Positions 22,905-31,507 of a stretch of 64,000 nucleotides of DNA are shown here, one piece after another. Location: positions 1 through 64,000 of the forward strand of contig CAZZCU010000002.1 of assembly GCA_964652825.1 (NCBI GenBank), written 5' to 3'. The DNA is from CAZZCU01 sp964652825 (GTDB lineage Bacteria > Bdellovibrionota_B > Oligoflexia > Oligoflexales > CAZZCU01). The stretch's first letter is position 1, and the number at the start of each line of letters is the position of its first letter. The notes under the pieces were generated by a model. That model searched no databases. It saw only the letters and a program-made list of their open reading frames with translations, and had not been told where the DNA came from. The translations under genes and the position numbers were made by a program.

Positions 22905-22936
22905 AAACAGGGCGCTTCACGGCGCCCTGTTTTTTT
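22905..22936 (+). terminator. Rho-independent terminator of the pilin gene
   Basis: ACAGGGCGC (22907-22915), loop TTCACG, GCGCCCTGT (22922-22930), followed by a run of T. The 9-bp GC-rich stem is perfect. It ends 7 bp before the convergent end of nadE. Confidence 0.92.
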
Positions 22937-22942
22937 ATGTCC

Positions 22943-24982
22943 TCACCCATCCCATCCCGCGCTTAAAATCGGAAATCGGCACCAGGTTTTTGGATCCAGG
23001 CTTTCATCGTCCATATGAAACGCCGGGGCGTAGCGTTCGCGTTTCCACTGGCTACTCACCCACAGGCGGGTGAATTTAGCGATGTAGTCTTGTAGCTGCT
23101 GGGCGGCGATGTCAGGAAACTCGTCTTGCAAATGCGCCAGGGCGTTCGCCGGCGCCATCTTATCGCGGATCAGCAGGCGCTCGATGCGCTCCAGAACAGC
23201 GTAAGGCATGAGATCATCCTCGTCGCGCTGCTGCTCGGTGGCAGGGCGCAGCTCGGCGGTGGGTGGCAGTTTGGTGATCTGGCTGAGAGCCGCTATGGGT
23301 CCAAGCCCCAGCGAACAACTTGTCTCCGCCCAGGCGATCCACTCGCGCAAGAAGCGTTTATCAACGCCCGCAAGCGGCGAGAGACCGCCAGCGGTATCGC
23401 CGTCCATCGTTGCATAACCGACCGCGACTTCGCTGCGGTTACAGGTAGCGAGCAACAAAGCTTGCTTATGATTAGCGTACATCCATGCCATCGGCGCACG
23501 CGCGCGGGCTTGAATATTCTGCAAGGTTAAATCATCTTTTTGCCAGGTGAGTTCATTGCCAGTCGATTGCTCGAAGGTCCGCGTATAAGCATCGACCATC
23601 GGCTGCACGTCCACCACATAAAAGGTCGCGCCCATCGCCGTGGCCAGAGCACGCGCGGCCGTTTCCGTCTGCGCGGAACTGTTCACGGTTTTTTGATAGA
23701 CGCAGGTGACATACTCGCGGATCCAAGCCGCCGCACTGTCGGGATCAGCTTTTGGTGCGGATAAATGCACGTGCTTGGCTAATGCAGCGCCCGAGCCAAA
23801 CGCCTCCAGCGCCAGCGCCCACATCTGTGCCGCCAATAAAGCAACACAGGCGGAATCAATGCCGCCGCTGAGCGAGACGACAAAACCTTTGGCGCGCGCA
23901 CGTCGCATATAGTCAAATAACGCCAGCGTCTCGGCACGCAAAAAATCGGTGTTTTTATCACCGGCAAAAACCGTTGCCGGATGTTCAGGTGTCACCGGTA
24001 ATTCCGTGGTCTTATCCCCGTCATTCTGAGGCGAAGCCGAAGAATCTCGGCAGTCCGAGATTCTTCGGCTTCGCCTCAGAATGACGGGGGTGACGAAACC
24101 CCGCCCGTTAACGATCGGCGTCATCTGCACATCCTTGGCACTAACATTGTGCACGGCGCGATTACTCAGGCGGCCGACTGTCGCCAGATCAAGATCGATA
24201 TCGGCGGCCGTCAGTGTCATCTCGGCAAAACCAAAACGCGGTCCGTGCGCTTGCACGCTCCCGCACGAGGCGATGATGACACCGCCGTCGTAGAGCATAC
24301 GCCCGGCTTCGAGGCCGACCAAGTTCGTGTAAACGTAATGCACTTGCAACGAGCGACTGCTGTTGGTGACCAGACGTTCGCGCACCAGGTGCTTGCCAAA
24401 AGCAAAATGCGAAGCACTGGGATTCAAGACGATTTGCGCGCCGGCGCGCACGTGTTCGCTGGCTGCCGGTGTCGCATGCCAGGCTTCCTCGCAGATTTCT
24501 ATGGCGATGCGCACACCCTCAAAGTCGTAGGCAAGATCACCAAACGGTACCTGCTTGCCGCACAAAGACACCTCGGCACGCACACCAGCCGGCCAGGGCT
24601 GAAACCAACGTGCTTCATAGTGTACGCCTTCGCGCGGCAATAACTTCTTGGGATTGACGCCGAGCAGATGCCCGTCCTGCATGACAACAGCACAGTTATA
24701 AACATAGCCCTGATAACGTAGCGGTGCACCGAGCACCACGACCAGACCCTTGCTGGCCGGGAGAATCTCACGCAACGAGGCATCGCATTCGTCGAGCATG
24801 TGCGGGCTGTTAAACATATCCTCGCAGCCATAACCACTGACACAGAGCTCGGGTAAACACAGCACCGCAGCTTTTGCCTGACGCGCAGCCTGCATCGCCT
24901 CGATAATGCGGCGACGATTATCGCGCCAGGCCAGCGGCATTTGATTGAGAGTCGCTCCGGCAACGCGCAGCATGCGACGCAT
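22943..24982 (-). CDS. nadE: Glutamine-dependent NAD(+) synthetase, with an in-frame palindromic insert
   Basis: Makes NAD from deamido-NAD, ATP and glutamine-derived ammonia in the cytosol. The 679 residues have an N-terminal nitrilase-type glutaminase domain (about 1-285) with the triad E45 (LPELCVSGYG), K112/K113 (NPKKLLPREG) and C164 (IEICEEAW). The C-terminal synthetase domain (about 345-660) carries the ATP loop SLSGGIDSA (370-378). Between them, residues about 298-323 (TPVILRRSRRISDCRDSSAS) are encoded by a perfect 35-bp inverted repeat of the A family. The insert keeps the frame and lies in the interdomain linker. nadE begins 5 bp after argS, so the two form an operon. Confidence 0.93.
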   Translation of the reverse strand: MRRMLRVAGATLNQMPLAWRDNRRRIIEAMQAARQAKAAVLCLPELCVSGYGCEDMFNSPHMLDECDASLREILPASKGLVVVLGAPLRYQGYVYNCAVVMQDGHLLGVNPKKLLPREGVHYEARWFQPWPAGVRAEVSLCGKQVPFGDLAYDFEGVRIAIEICEEAWHATPAASEHVRAGAQIVLNPSASHFAFGKHLVRERLVTNSSRSLQVHYVYTNLVGLEAGRMLYDGGVIIASCGSVQAHGPRFGFAEMTLTAADIDLDLATVGRLSNRAVHNVSAKDVQMTPIVNGRGFVTPVILRRSRRISDCRDSSASPQNDGDKTTELPVTPEHPATVFAGDKNTDFLRAETLALFDYMRRARAKGFVVSLSGGIDSACVALLAAQMWALALEAFGSGAALAKHVHLSAPKADPDSAAAWIREYVTCVYQKTVNSSAQTETAARALATAMGATFYVVDVQPMVDAYTRTFEQSTGNELTWQKDDLTLQNIQARARAPMAWMYANHKQALLLATCNRSEVAVGYATMDGDTAGGLSPLAGVDKRFLREWIAWAETSCSLGLGPIAALSQITKLPPTAELRPATEQQRDEDDLMPYAVLERIERLLIRDKMAPANALAHLQDEFPDIAAQQLQDYIAKFTRLWVSSQWKRERYAPAFHMDDESLDPKTWCRFPILSAGWDG
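24016..24089. repeat. Perfect 35-bp inverted repeat (A family) inside nadE
   Basis: The left arm is 24016-24050, the loop CAGT is 24051-24054 and the right arm is 24055-24089; the arms are exact reverse complements. The arms carry the intergenic A motif (GATTCTTCGGCTTCGCCTCA then GAATGACGGGG). It is read in frame as about 25 residues of the NadE linker. This is seen directly; an origin by insertion is inferred. Confidence 0.92.
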
Positions 24983-24987
24983 AGGTA

Positions 24988-26718
24988 TTACATCCTCTCC
25001 GGCGGTACAATGCCGAGCAGATCAAGACCGGTTTTGAGTGTCTCGGCAAAGGCTTCGACCAACGCCAGACGCGCAGCAACGAGTGCTGGCGACTCGGCTT
25101 TCAGAACAGAGACATTCGCATAAAAACGATTGAATGACTTGCACATGCCAAAAAGATGATGCGCCAACAAACTCGGCTTATACTGCTCGGCGGCCTGGGC
25201 AACGACGTGATTGAAGTCATAGAGTAAACGCACCAACTCGGCTTCTTCGGGCGCGGCAAGCAACAGCAGATCAGCAGCGGTGGCGGAGCGGTGTTGCGCA
25301 CTCGCCGCCTTGTTCAGAATCGAGCGGGTGCGCGCGTAGCTGTACATCAGATACGGACCGGAATCACCTTCAAAGCTCACCCAGTCTTCGAGTTTGAAGA
25401 CGACGTTCTTCACCGGATCGGTACCAAGCATGCCGTATTTAATGGCGCCGATGCAGAGGCGATCGGTGGTCGACTGGAGTTCGGCCTCCGACCAATCACC
25501 CTGGTATTTTTGCAGCTCGCGCGCCAGCTCAGCGGAGATGGCCTGGCGCAGCGCGTTAAAGGTGATGGAGTTACCGGCGCGTGAGGACATTTTACCTTCC
25601 GGCAACACCACCATGCCGTAGCTCAGGTGAAAACACTTGGTGGCCTGCTTGAAACCCATGAGCTCCAGGGCTTTAAACACCTGGCGAAAATGCAGATTTT
25701 GTTCGGAGCCAACCACATAGATCGAGCGGTCGACGTTGAATTCGGTGAATTTGCGCCGCGCCAGCACCAAATCCTTGGTGGCGTACAGGGTATTGCCGTC
25801 GGATTTGCGCAGAAGCAAAAAACCGAGCTTGTACGGTGACAAATCGATGCCGACTGCACCCTCGGAGACAACGAACAAGCCTTTGTCTTTATATTCATCG
25901 ACGATTTTCTGGCTGTCTTCGGAGAGCTCGGACTCATAAAAAAATTGATCGAACTTAACGCCAAGCCAAGCATAGATCGCATTGAAATCATCGAGCGACC
26001 ATTGGCGAGTCGTGCGCCATTGCTCGTAAATTTCTCCCGACTTGCTTTCGATGGCGCGCAGGATGGCCGAGATTTCCGCATCAGCTTGTTGGCGCGCGGC
26101 TTCGTCAAGGTCGCTTAACGTCCGCGTTGATTCCGCATACATGGTGCCAAGCCACTCGCCGCGGTTGGTGGCGGGAGCGGTTTTCTTGTAGGTGCGAATA
26201 TACCAGAGGCATTTGGCGATATGCGCGCCTTCGTCACCCGGATAATTCGCGGCAACGACATCGTAGCCACAGTAGCGAAAAAGGCGCACCAGGCTGTCAC
26301 CAAGGCTGACGTTGCGGCCATGTCCGATGTGGAATTCCTTGTGCGTGTTCGGACAGGCGAACTCGATCATGACTTTGGTGGCGTTGCGCTCTTTGTTGTC
26401 GCGGAGTTTGGTGAACCATTTGTTATCGAGCACTGCGGCCACTACGGTAGCCGCCATTTTTGGTTGATTGATATGAAAATTCAAAAACGCGCCGGCGACC
26501 TTTTTGCTCACCAGCCAACCATCAGCATCGCCGCCGGCGTTGGCGAGCGCGTTAGCAACATCTTGTGGTTTCATGCCGAGCGGTTTGGCGAGGCGAAAAC
26601 ACGGCAATGCATAATCACCAAGATGGGCTTCCGGGGGTTGCTCCAGAGCGGCACTGATGTCGCTACCGGTCGGGATGGTCGCACCAGCAGGTGCAAGCGC
26701 GGCGCATTGGGCGCTCAC
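24988..26718 (-). CDS. argS: Arginyl-tRNA synthetase
   Basis: Class I synthetase charging tRNA-Arg. The 576 residues counted from the GTG at 26716-26718 include the signature HIGHGRN (about 131-137), the KMSSRAGN loop (about 375) and the DALR anticodon-binding domain at the C-terminus (RARS-like SYARTRSILNKA, ending GLDLLGIVPPERM). The N-terminal additional domain appears clipped by this start: the frame is open upstream and encodes PCRAAIAAWV, which fits its first helix. An in-frame ATA at 26776-26778 lies 8 bases after GGAGGG. The true start may therefore be non-standard and about 20 codons earlier. nadE follows 5 bp downstream. Confidence 0.93.
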   Translation of the reverse strand: MSAQCAALAPAGATIPTGSDISAALEQPPEAHLGDYALPCFRLAKPLGMKPQDVANALANAGGDADGWLVSKKVAGAFLNFHINQPKMAATVVAAVLDNKWFTKLRDNKERNATKVMIEFACPNTHKEFHIGHGRNVSLGDSLVRLFRYCGYDVVAANYPGDEGAHIAKCLWYIRTYKKTAPATNRGEWLGTMYAESTRTLSDLDEAARQQADAEISAILRAIESKSGEIYEQWRTTRQWSLDDFNAIYAWLGVKFDQFFYESELSEDSQKIVDEYKDKGLFVVSEGAVGIDLSPYKLGFLLLRKSDGNTLYATKDLVLARRKFTEFNVDRSIYVVGSEQNLHFRQVFKALELMGFKQATKCFHLSYGMVVLPEGKMSSRAGNSITFNALRQAISAELARELQKYQGDWSEAELQSTTDRLCIGAIKYGMLGTDPVKNVVFKLEDWVSFEGDSGPYLMYSYARTRSILNKAASAQHRSATAADLLLLAAPEEAELVRLLYDFNHVVAQAAEQYKPSLLAHHLFGMCKSFNRFYANVSVLKAESPALVAARLALVEAFAETLKTGLDLLGIVPPERM

Positions 26719-26830
26719 CCAGGCGGCAATCGCCGCGCGACAAGGATCGTCGATCGAAATCAGTGGTACTGAAGCTATGACTTGGGCCCTCCGCCAGTGG
26801 AAGGCATGATCCTAGCAAAACCTGGGCATC

Positions 26831-27820
26831 TTACAAAGGCAAACGCTGCTTGGCCCAATCAACGACAGCGGCATCCATCCAGCGGTAGTCGCCGAGCGGG
26901 GTTTTGCGGCGGGCAATCAGCCCCATATGACCACCGCCTTTGACCACATGCAGTCTGGTCGCCGAGCCGAGCTGGAGATCGGCAAAGCTGGACAGCGGAA
27001 TCAACGGATCATCAGTGGTGGCCAGGATATCGGTTTGCACCCGGATGCGATGAATATGTGGCTTGGAGGAGCATTGCTGGTAGTACTGCTCGCGATTGGA
27101 AAAACCGGCAACGCGCGCCGTATAAACTTCGTCAAAATCACGTAGTAATAAGCGCTTGGGGAATTCGGGAAGATAAGTATCGGGGAAAAACGCGGCCTTC
27201 TCCTGCACCAGCAGCAACAGACGTCGCACATAATAGCGATCGATCGCACGATTGCGCCAATGACTAAGCGCTGCCGAACAAACCGATAGGTCGACCGGAG
27301 GACAGATAGCAAGTGCCGCCCGCAAAAGTGGATACTGACGGGAGATATCGGGATTCTTGCCGAGCAGAGCCAGCAGCATATTCGCCGACAACGAAAACGC
27401 CACCAACGCCATGGGTGCTTTGGGCCAGGCCTGGTGCACCGCTGTCACGGCGGCGTGAAGATCAGCGGTGCGGCCGCTATGGTAAACACCACGCGCCTCG
27501 CCGGCTGTGCCAGGAGCGGCGCCGCGATGGTTGAAGCGCACGACGCGGTAACCTGCCGCAGTGAGATGGTGGGCAATGCGGAGTTGATAAGGCGACTCCG
27601 AGCTGCCACCCAAGCCGTGCATCAAGATGATGACCGGCGCTTGCTCGCTCGGCGACAGGCGCGGCGCATCGACGTGTAGGCGCAAACTGTCGCCATCGGG
27701 CAACGTGACTTTTTGTATGGTGAAGCCTGGCAACGCCGTAGGCTTGCCGAGGGTGTTACCAACAACGGTTTGCAGCCAGCCGTTTCCTAATAAGCGATGC
27801 GGTTCAAATGGATGCCACAT
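26831..27820 (-). CDS. YheT-family alpha/beta hydrolase
   Basis: 329 residues of the UPF0017/YheT group of cytosolic hydrolases. Landmarks are LMHGLGGSSESPYQ (oxyanion region), RVVRFNHRGAAPG, and the nucleophile region LVAFSLSANML, which has serine but not the usual G-x-S-L-G-G ending. TTDDPLIP (acid) and KGGGHMGLI (His) complete the triad. The substrate is not known; relatives act on esters or lipids. It is divergent from comM, 114 bp apart. Confidence 0.88.
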   Translation of the reverse strand: MWHPFEPHRLLGNGWLQTVVGNTLGKPTALPGFTIQKVTLPDGDSLRLHVDAPRLSPSEQAPVIILMHGLGGSSESPYQLRIAHHLTAAGYRVVRFNHRGAAPGTAGEARGVYHSGRTADLHAAVTAVHQAWPKAPMALVAFSLSANMLLALLGKNPDISRQYPLLRAALAICPPVDLSVCSAALSHWRNRAIDRYYVRRLLLLVQEKAAFFPDTYLPEFPKRLLLRDFDEVYTARVAGFSNREQYYQQCSSKPHIHRIRVQTDILATTDDPLIPLSSFADLQLGSATRLHVVKGGGHMGLIARRKTPLGDYRWMDAAVVDWAKQRLPL

Positions 27821-27934
27821 GATAGTGCCTTGAAAGATGACTAAGTTGTCATTCTAGACCAGCAACCATGTCATGTCACTGGCTGACCTGCAACACGCAA
27901 CGTAACCTTCTCCGCAACTAGAGGAGAAGGCTTG

Positions 27935-29530
27935 ATGAAAACACTCGTCCACACCGCCACCACCGAAGCCATGGATACGCGCCTGGTACAAGTTGAAAGC
28001 ACGTTCACCCGTGGTTTTGCGGGGCTGCAGGTCATCGGCAATACGTCAGAAGTTTGTCGCGATGGCAAAGAACGAGCGAAGGCGGCGCTGGAGAATTTAG
28101 GCATCTATCTGCCCAATCAGCGCCTGGTTATTAGTCTGACGCCAGCCGATCTCAAAAAAGACGGCAATCATTTTGATCTACCCATCGCCGTGAGTATTGC
28201 TTTGTTGTTGACCGAGACACCGCCGCGACAAAATCCAGCGCAGTGGTTGTTCGCAGCAGAGCTTGGCTTATCGGGCGAGCTCAAGCCGGTACGTAGTATC
28301 GTGTCGTTCGCGCTAGCGGCGGTGGCACAAAACGTCAACGGTTTGATCGTCGCGAACGCGAATCTGGCTGACGTCGGCATCTTGACAACATTCGCGCAGC
28401 CGCATCTGCAGAAGTTACAAATTCTCGGCTTTGATAGCTTAAGCGGCGTGCTGGATTGGCTCTTCGATGGTAGCAGTGACGAGGCACAAGCCCCGCATGG
28501 CAAAACCTTGCCCATCAACAAGCAGTGGTATTCGTCGGTGAGCTTTGATGACATGGCATTGTCACCGGCCATGCAGCGAGCGGCGACAGCAGCAGTGGCG
28601 GGTGTACATAGTCTGTTGCTGCGCGGCAGTCCCGGCTCGGGCAAATCGATGTTCGCCACGCGCCTGCCAAGCATCATGCCGACCATGCCTGAGCATGAGC
28701 ATTTGGAAGTATTGCGCATTGTCAGCAACTATCGTGATCGCATCCCCAAGAATCTGCTGGCGGGCCAGCCGCCGTTTCGCAGCCCGCACCATCAAACCAG
28801 TGCCGCGGCGTTACTGGGCGGTGCCGATCAACCTGGCGAGTTGTCGTTGGCGCATGGCGGAATTTTATTCTTGGATGAGCTGCCGGAATTCCGGCGTGAT
28901 TTGCTGGAGGCACTACGTGAGCCGCTCGAAACCGGCGTAGTACACGTCGCGCGTGCCAAACGCAAACTGGTCTGGCAGGCACGCACCATTTTGATCGCCG
29001 CCTGCAACAATTGTCCGTGCGGCTGGTTTGGCAGTGTCAAGCGACGATGCAGCTGTGCGCACTCACAGCTGATTGCCTATTGGAATCGTTTATCCGGACC
29101 AGTGATTGATCGCATCGATATGCATCTAAATATGCCGGAGTCGGCGTTTGATCCGGCAACGTTGCTGTTGCAACTAGCAAATCATCAACGAAGTAGCGCA
29201 ACTCAGGAGATGCGCGCGGCGGTATTACGGGCGCGCGCGTTTGCGAAAACAAGAAATCAGAATTTCCAGATCGAATTTAATTCCCAGCTACGCGCGCAAG
29301 ATATGCTTGCCGCCGCCAAGATAAACGAAACTACCTTCACCGTCCTCATCGATAAATACACACCGCGCGGCGCCAGCCAGCGTGCCTTGTTACGTTCCTT
29401 GCGTGTCGCTCGCACCCTGGCCGACCTCGACGAATCCGAATCGCTGCGCGACGTCGATCTGCAACAAGCCTGGCAATGGCAGGCCGAACACGCCGCCCGC
29501 GAACGCGGCGAGGATGCGTTTCGCGCGTGA
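27935..29530 (+). CDS. comM: ComM/YifB-family AAA ATPase (Mg-chelatase-like)
   Basis: 531 residues from the ATG at 27935, preceded by GAGGAGAAGG. The N-terminal domain (about 1-165) is the Lon-protease-like fold of this family (RLVISLTPADLKKDG, FDLPIAVSIALL). A AAA domain follows with Walker A RGSPGSGKSM (about 229-238), FRSPHHQTS, and Walker B ILFLDELPEF. The C-terminal part has the Cys motif CNNCPCGWFG...CSC. ComM is a hexameric helicase that extends branch migration during natural transformation; its presence with a type IV pilin fits competence but does not prove it. A C-type module lies at 27873-27889 just upstream. Confidence 0.93.
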   Translation: MKTLVHTATTEAMDTRLVQVESTFTRGFAGLQVIGNTSEVCRDGKERAKAALENLGIYLPNQRLVISLTPADLKKDGNHFDLPIAVSIALLLTETPPRQNPAQWLFAAELGLSGELKPVRSIVSFALAAVAQNVNGLIVANANLADVGILTTFAQPHLQKLQILGFDSLSGVLDWLFDGSSDEAQAPHGKTLPINKQWYSSVSFDDMALSPAMQRAATAAVAGVHSLLLRGSPGSGKSMFATRLPSIMPTMPEHEHLEVLRIVSNYRDRIPKNLLAGQPPFRSPHHQTSAAALLGGADQPGELSLAHGGILFLDELPEFRRDLLEALREPLETGVVHVARAKRKLVWQARTILIAACNNCPCGWFGSVKRRCSCAHSQLIAYWNRLSGPVIDRIDMHLNMPESAFDPATLLLQLANHQRSSATQEMRAAVLRARAFAKTRNQNFQIEFNSQLRAQDMLAAAKINETTFTVLIDKYTPRGASQRALLRSLRVARTLADLDESESLRDVDLQQAWQWQAEHAARERGEDAFRA

Positions 29531-29597
29531 GGTTATAAATCAATTGTAATTAAGTAAAAAAGGTGTAATTTATGTGCTGTTTTTGGGTAATTTATAG

Positions 29598-29627
29598 GAA
29601 GATTCTTCGCTTCACTCAGAATGACGT
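29598..29627. repeat. A-type REP unit
   Basis: GAAGATTCTTCGCTTCACTC then AGAATGACG, the same motif that forms the nadE inverted repeat (with ATTCT/AGAAT variants). It lies between comM and the orphan antitoxin gene. Confidence 0.65.
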
Positions 29628-29649
29628 GTCGTATAATCAGGATTGAGTT

Positions 29650-29880
29650 ATGAAAATTAAAGCAGAAGAATTTGACCGCAAGTTTAGCGCGGGCGAAGAT
29701 ATGACAAAATATGTCGATTGGTCCAAAGCAGTTAGACGTGTCAGTCTTGACTTGCCTGTTTGGGCAATCAATGAACTTGATAAGGAAGCAGAACGCCGCG
29801 GCATTACGCGTCAATCTCTGATCAAAACATGGATTGTGGACCGATTAGATGCGGTTAAAGCAGCGCAACACGCGGTATGA
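29650..29880 (+). CDS. Orphan BrnA/CopG-type antitoxin
   Basis: 76 residues. MKIKAEEFDRKFSAGEDMTK, then YVDWSKAVRRVSLDLPVWAI and ERRGITRQSLIKTWIVDRL, is a ribbon-helix-helix antitoxin of the group usually encoded after a BrnT/HicA-like toxin. No toxin gene is adjacent: upstream lies only a REP unit and comM, downstream a convergent gene 5 bp away. The ATG is preceded by AGGATTGAG. It may be an orphan regulator. Confidence 0.8.
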   Translation: MKIKAEEFDRKFSAGEDMTKYVDWSKAVRRVSLDLPVWAINELDKEAERRGITRQSLIKTWIVDRLDAVKAAQHAV

Positions 29881-29885
29881 CTTTT

Positions 29886-30758
29886 TTAAAACGCATAGCC
29901 GATACCCAAAGTCAGTATCGGTAAGGTTTTTTCGATGGCGGGCTGCATCTCTGCGAGAGCTTTATCTTCCAGTTCATCGGCTTTGCTGTCTTTGAAAATC
30001 GCCAAAGCACCTTGGATGTCATCATTGGCAACGCCGGGGCTATTAACAACACCGGTGATATCGATGCGTTTGCGGATGGCAAAGGGTTTAGCGATACCAG
30101 CACCGGCATTCAAAAAATAGCCGCTACTGCTTTGCCAAAACCAGCCGAGATTAAAACGAGCGAGCCAGCTTTCGGTGGCGGCATCCCCATCAAGACCAAA
30201 TTCGGTCCGCGTCGTAATAGATGATGTTCCGCCCGCTTCCGGACGCACGATAAGTGGCGTCCTGCCGCCGCCCTTCAAAGTCAAACGCCGACGCGATACA
30301 CCGCCGCCAACATAAAAACCGTTGAGCAAAGGAAACACCAACACTTCAGTGCCATAACTCGGACCATAGACGGCATTGAACGCAACCTCGACATCAGGGT
30401 TCTCAATAACGATACCTGACTTGGCGACCAACCGATCAGCGGGGAGTTCAACGCGGACTTTAAAAGTCACCGGTGGCATGACAAACGCACGCACGGCAAA
30501 CCAGCTATTCACTCGCCAGAAAGCATCAATAGCACCAAATTCGGGAACCTGACCGCTAAGGCCCAATGCAAAAGCACGCGGCGACCTTGGTAGAGTCGCC
30601 ATCTCGCGAGCCCCAATCACCTGCGGATCCCAAGCGGGATTCCTTGGTGCGCGTTGGGGTGCTGAGGCCGGCACGGCCTGAAGCGTAGCTGCGGCAAAGA
30701 TACACGCAACTAGACCAAGCAAAAAATAAGAGTGTCGTCGCCAGGAAAACATCATCAT
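29886..30758 (-). CDS. Putative outer-membrane beta-barrel protein
   Basis: 290 residues. The signal peptide (SYFLLGLVACIFAAATLQAVP with cleavage near ASA) precedes a mature part rich in alternating hydrophobic strands. It ends LGIGYAF, a C-terminal phenylalanine as in BAM-assembled barrels. Strands such as NGFYVGGGVSRRRLTL and ARFNLGWFWQSSSGYFLNAG look amphipathic. I do not recognise the family. Its start is near a cluster of REP units. Confidence 0.68.
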   Translation of the reverse strand: MMMFSWRRHSYFLLGLVACIFAAATLQAVPASAPQRAPRNPAWDPQVIGAREMATLPRSPRAFALGLSGQVPEFGAIDAFWRVNSWFAVRAFVMPPVTFKVRVELPADRLVAKSGIVIENPDVEVAFNAVYGPSYGTEVLVFPLLNGFYVGGGVSRRRLTLKGGGRTPLIVRPEAGGTSSITTRTEFGLDGDAATESWLARFNLGWFWQSSSGYFLNAGAGIAKPFAIRKRIDITGVVNSPGVANDDIQGALAIFKDSKADELEDKALAEMQPAIEKTLPILTLGIGYAF

Positions 30759-30795
30759 ACGATAGCGTAGTGTGGCGGGTTTTCACAGTTCAAAC

Positions 30796-30970
30796 GAGAT
30801 CCTTCGGCTTCGCCTCAGGATGACGGATGGCATCGTTCTGGATGAGGGATCAATGGTCAGGATGACGAGCTCGCAAGTCGTCCTGTGAAGGTATCTACCG
30901 TCGTCCTAAGCCATCGTCATCCTGAGGCAGGGGTCCCCGCGAGCTGGCGAGCGGGGTGGCCGAAGGATCT
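30796..30970. repeat. Cluster of A-type REP units
   Basis: One unit at 30796-30826 (GATCCTTCGGCTTCGCCTCA then GGATGACGG) and an opposite unit at 30915-30970. In the second, the GTCATCCTGAGGC and CCGAAGGATCT halves are separated by a second hairpin (GGGGTCCCCGC, GCGAGCGGGG). A partial C module (ATGTCATTGGACGA) lies at about 30993. The gap between the barrel gene and the GIY-YIG gene holds only this. Confidence 0.65.
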
Positions 30971-31048
30971 CGCCTCAGTTGACAGTAACGTCATGTCATT
31001 GGACGAACAGGATAAAAATATGTTGCCATGACCGTCTGGAGATAGCTA

Positions 31049-31330
31049 ATGGCATACGGCGGCTATGTATACATCTTAACCAACAATCGCCACACCGTTT
31101 TATATATTGGTGTCACAGCGAATCTTGCCAAACGCTTATACCAACATAAAAATCAGCTTATCCCAGGTTTCACAGCAAAATACAAAACACACAAACTAGT
31201 TTACTACGAGCAGTATGATCGAATCGAAGATGCTATCTGCCGCGAAAAACAACTAAAAGGAAAAACAAGAAAGAAAAAAATTGATCTCATCATTTCGATG
31301 AATGCAGATTGGAATGATCTTTCTTTGTAA
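31049..31330 (+). CDS. GIY-YIG nuclease-domain protein
   Basis: 93 residues. The motif halves are GYVYILTN and LYIGVTANLAKRLYQHKN (the GIY and YIG elements with the conserved Arg). FTAKYKTHKLVYYEQYD and the catalytic-type Glu in AICREKQLKG follow. These single-domain, UvrC-like proteins are widespread and small; the cellular role is unclear. It lies between two clusters of REP units, which is typical of a recently acquired or mobile gene. Confidence 0.88.
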   Translation: MAYGGYVYILTNNRHTVLYIGVTANLAKRLYQHKNQLIPGFTAKYKTHKLVYYEQYDRIEDAICREKQLKGKTRKKKIDLIISMNADWNDLSL

Positions 31331-31338
31331 AGTCGTCG

Positions 31339-31493
31339 GGGAGATCCTTCGGCTTCGCCTCAGGATGACGACTACTTGCAACTCAGGATGACGGCTACTC
31401 GCAACTCAGGATGACGAAGAAAACTCTCTTCAGGGTGACGTAGTGCAGCATTCGTCATCCTGACCCTGAGTGAAACGAAGGGGAAGGATCTCC
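31339..31493. repeat. Array of A-type REP units
   Basis: GAGATCCTTCGGCTTCGCCT then CAGGATGACG (31341-31370) is followed by two further CTCAGGATGACG repeats and one CTTCAGGGTGACG. An opposite-strand unit (31454-31493, GTCATCCTGACCC...GAAGGATCTCCC) closes it. The outer units could pair into one long hairpin. It fills the space between the GIY-YIG gene and the convergent exported protein. Confidence 0.7.
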
Positions 31494-31507
31494 CACTATC
31501 TCTAAAT

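Noticed and set aside
30796..31493. Possible CRISPR array (repeated short units)
   Set aside because: Units are palindromic, unevenly spaced and in both orientations, and no cas gene is near; they are REP-like elements.
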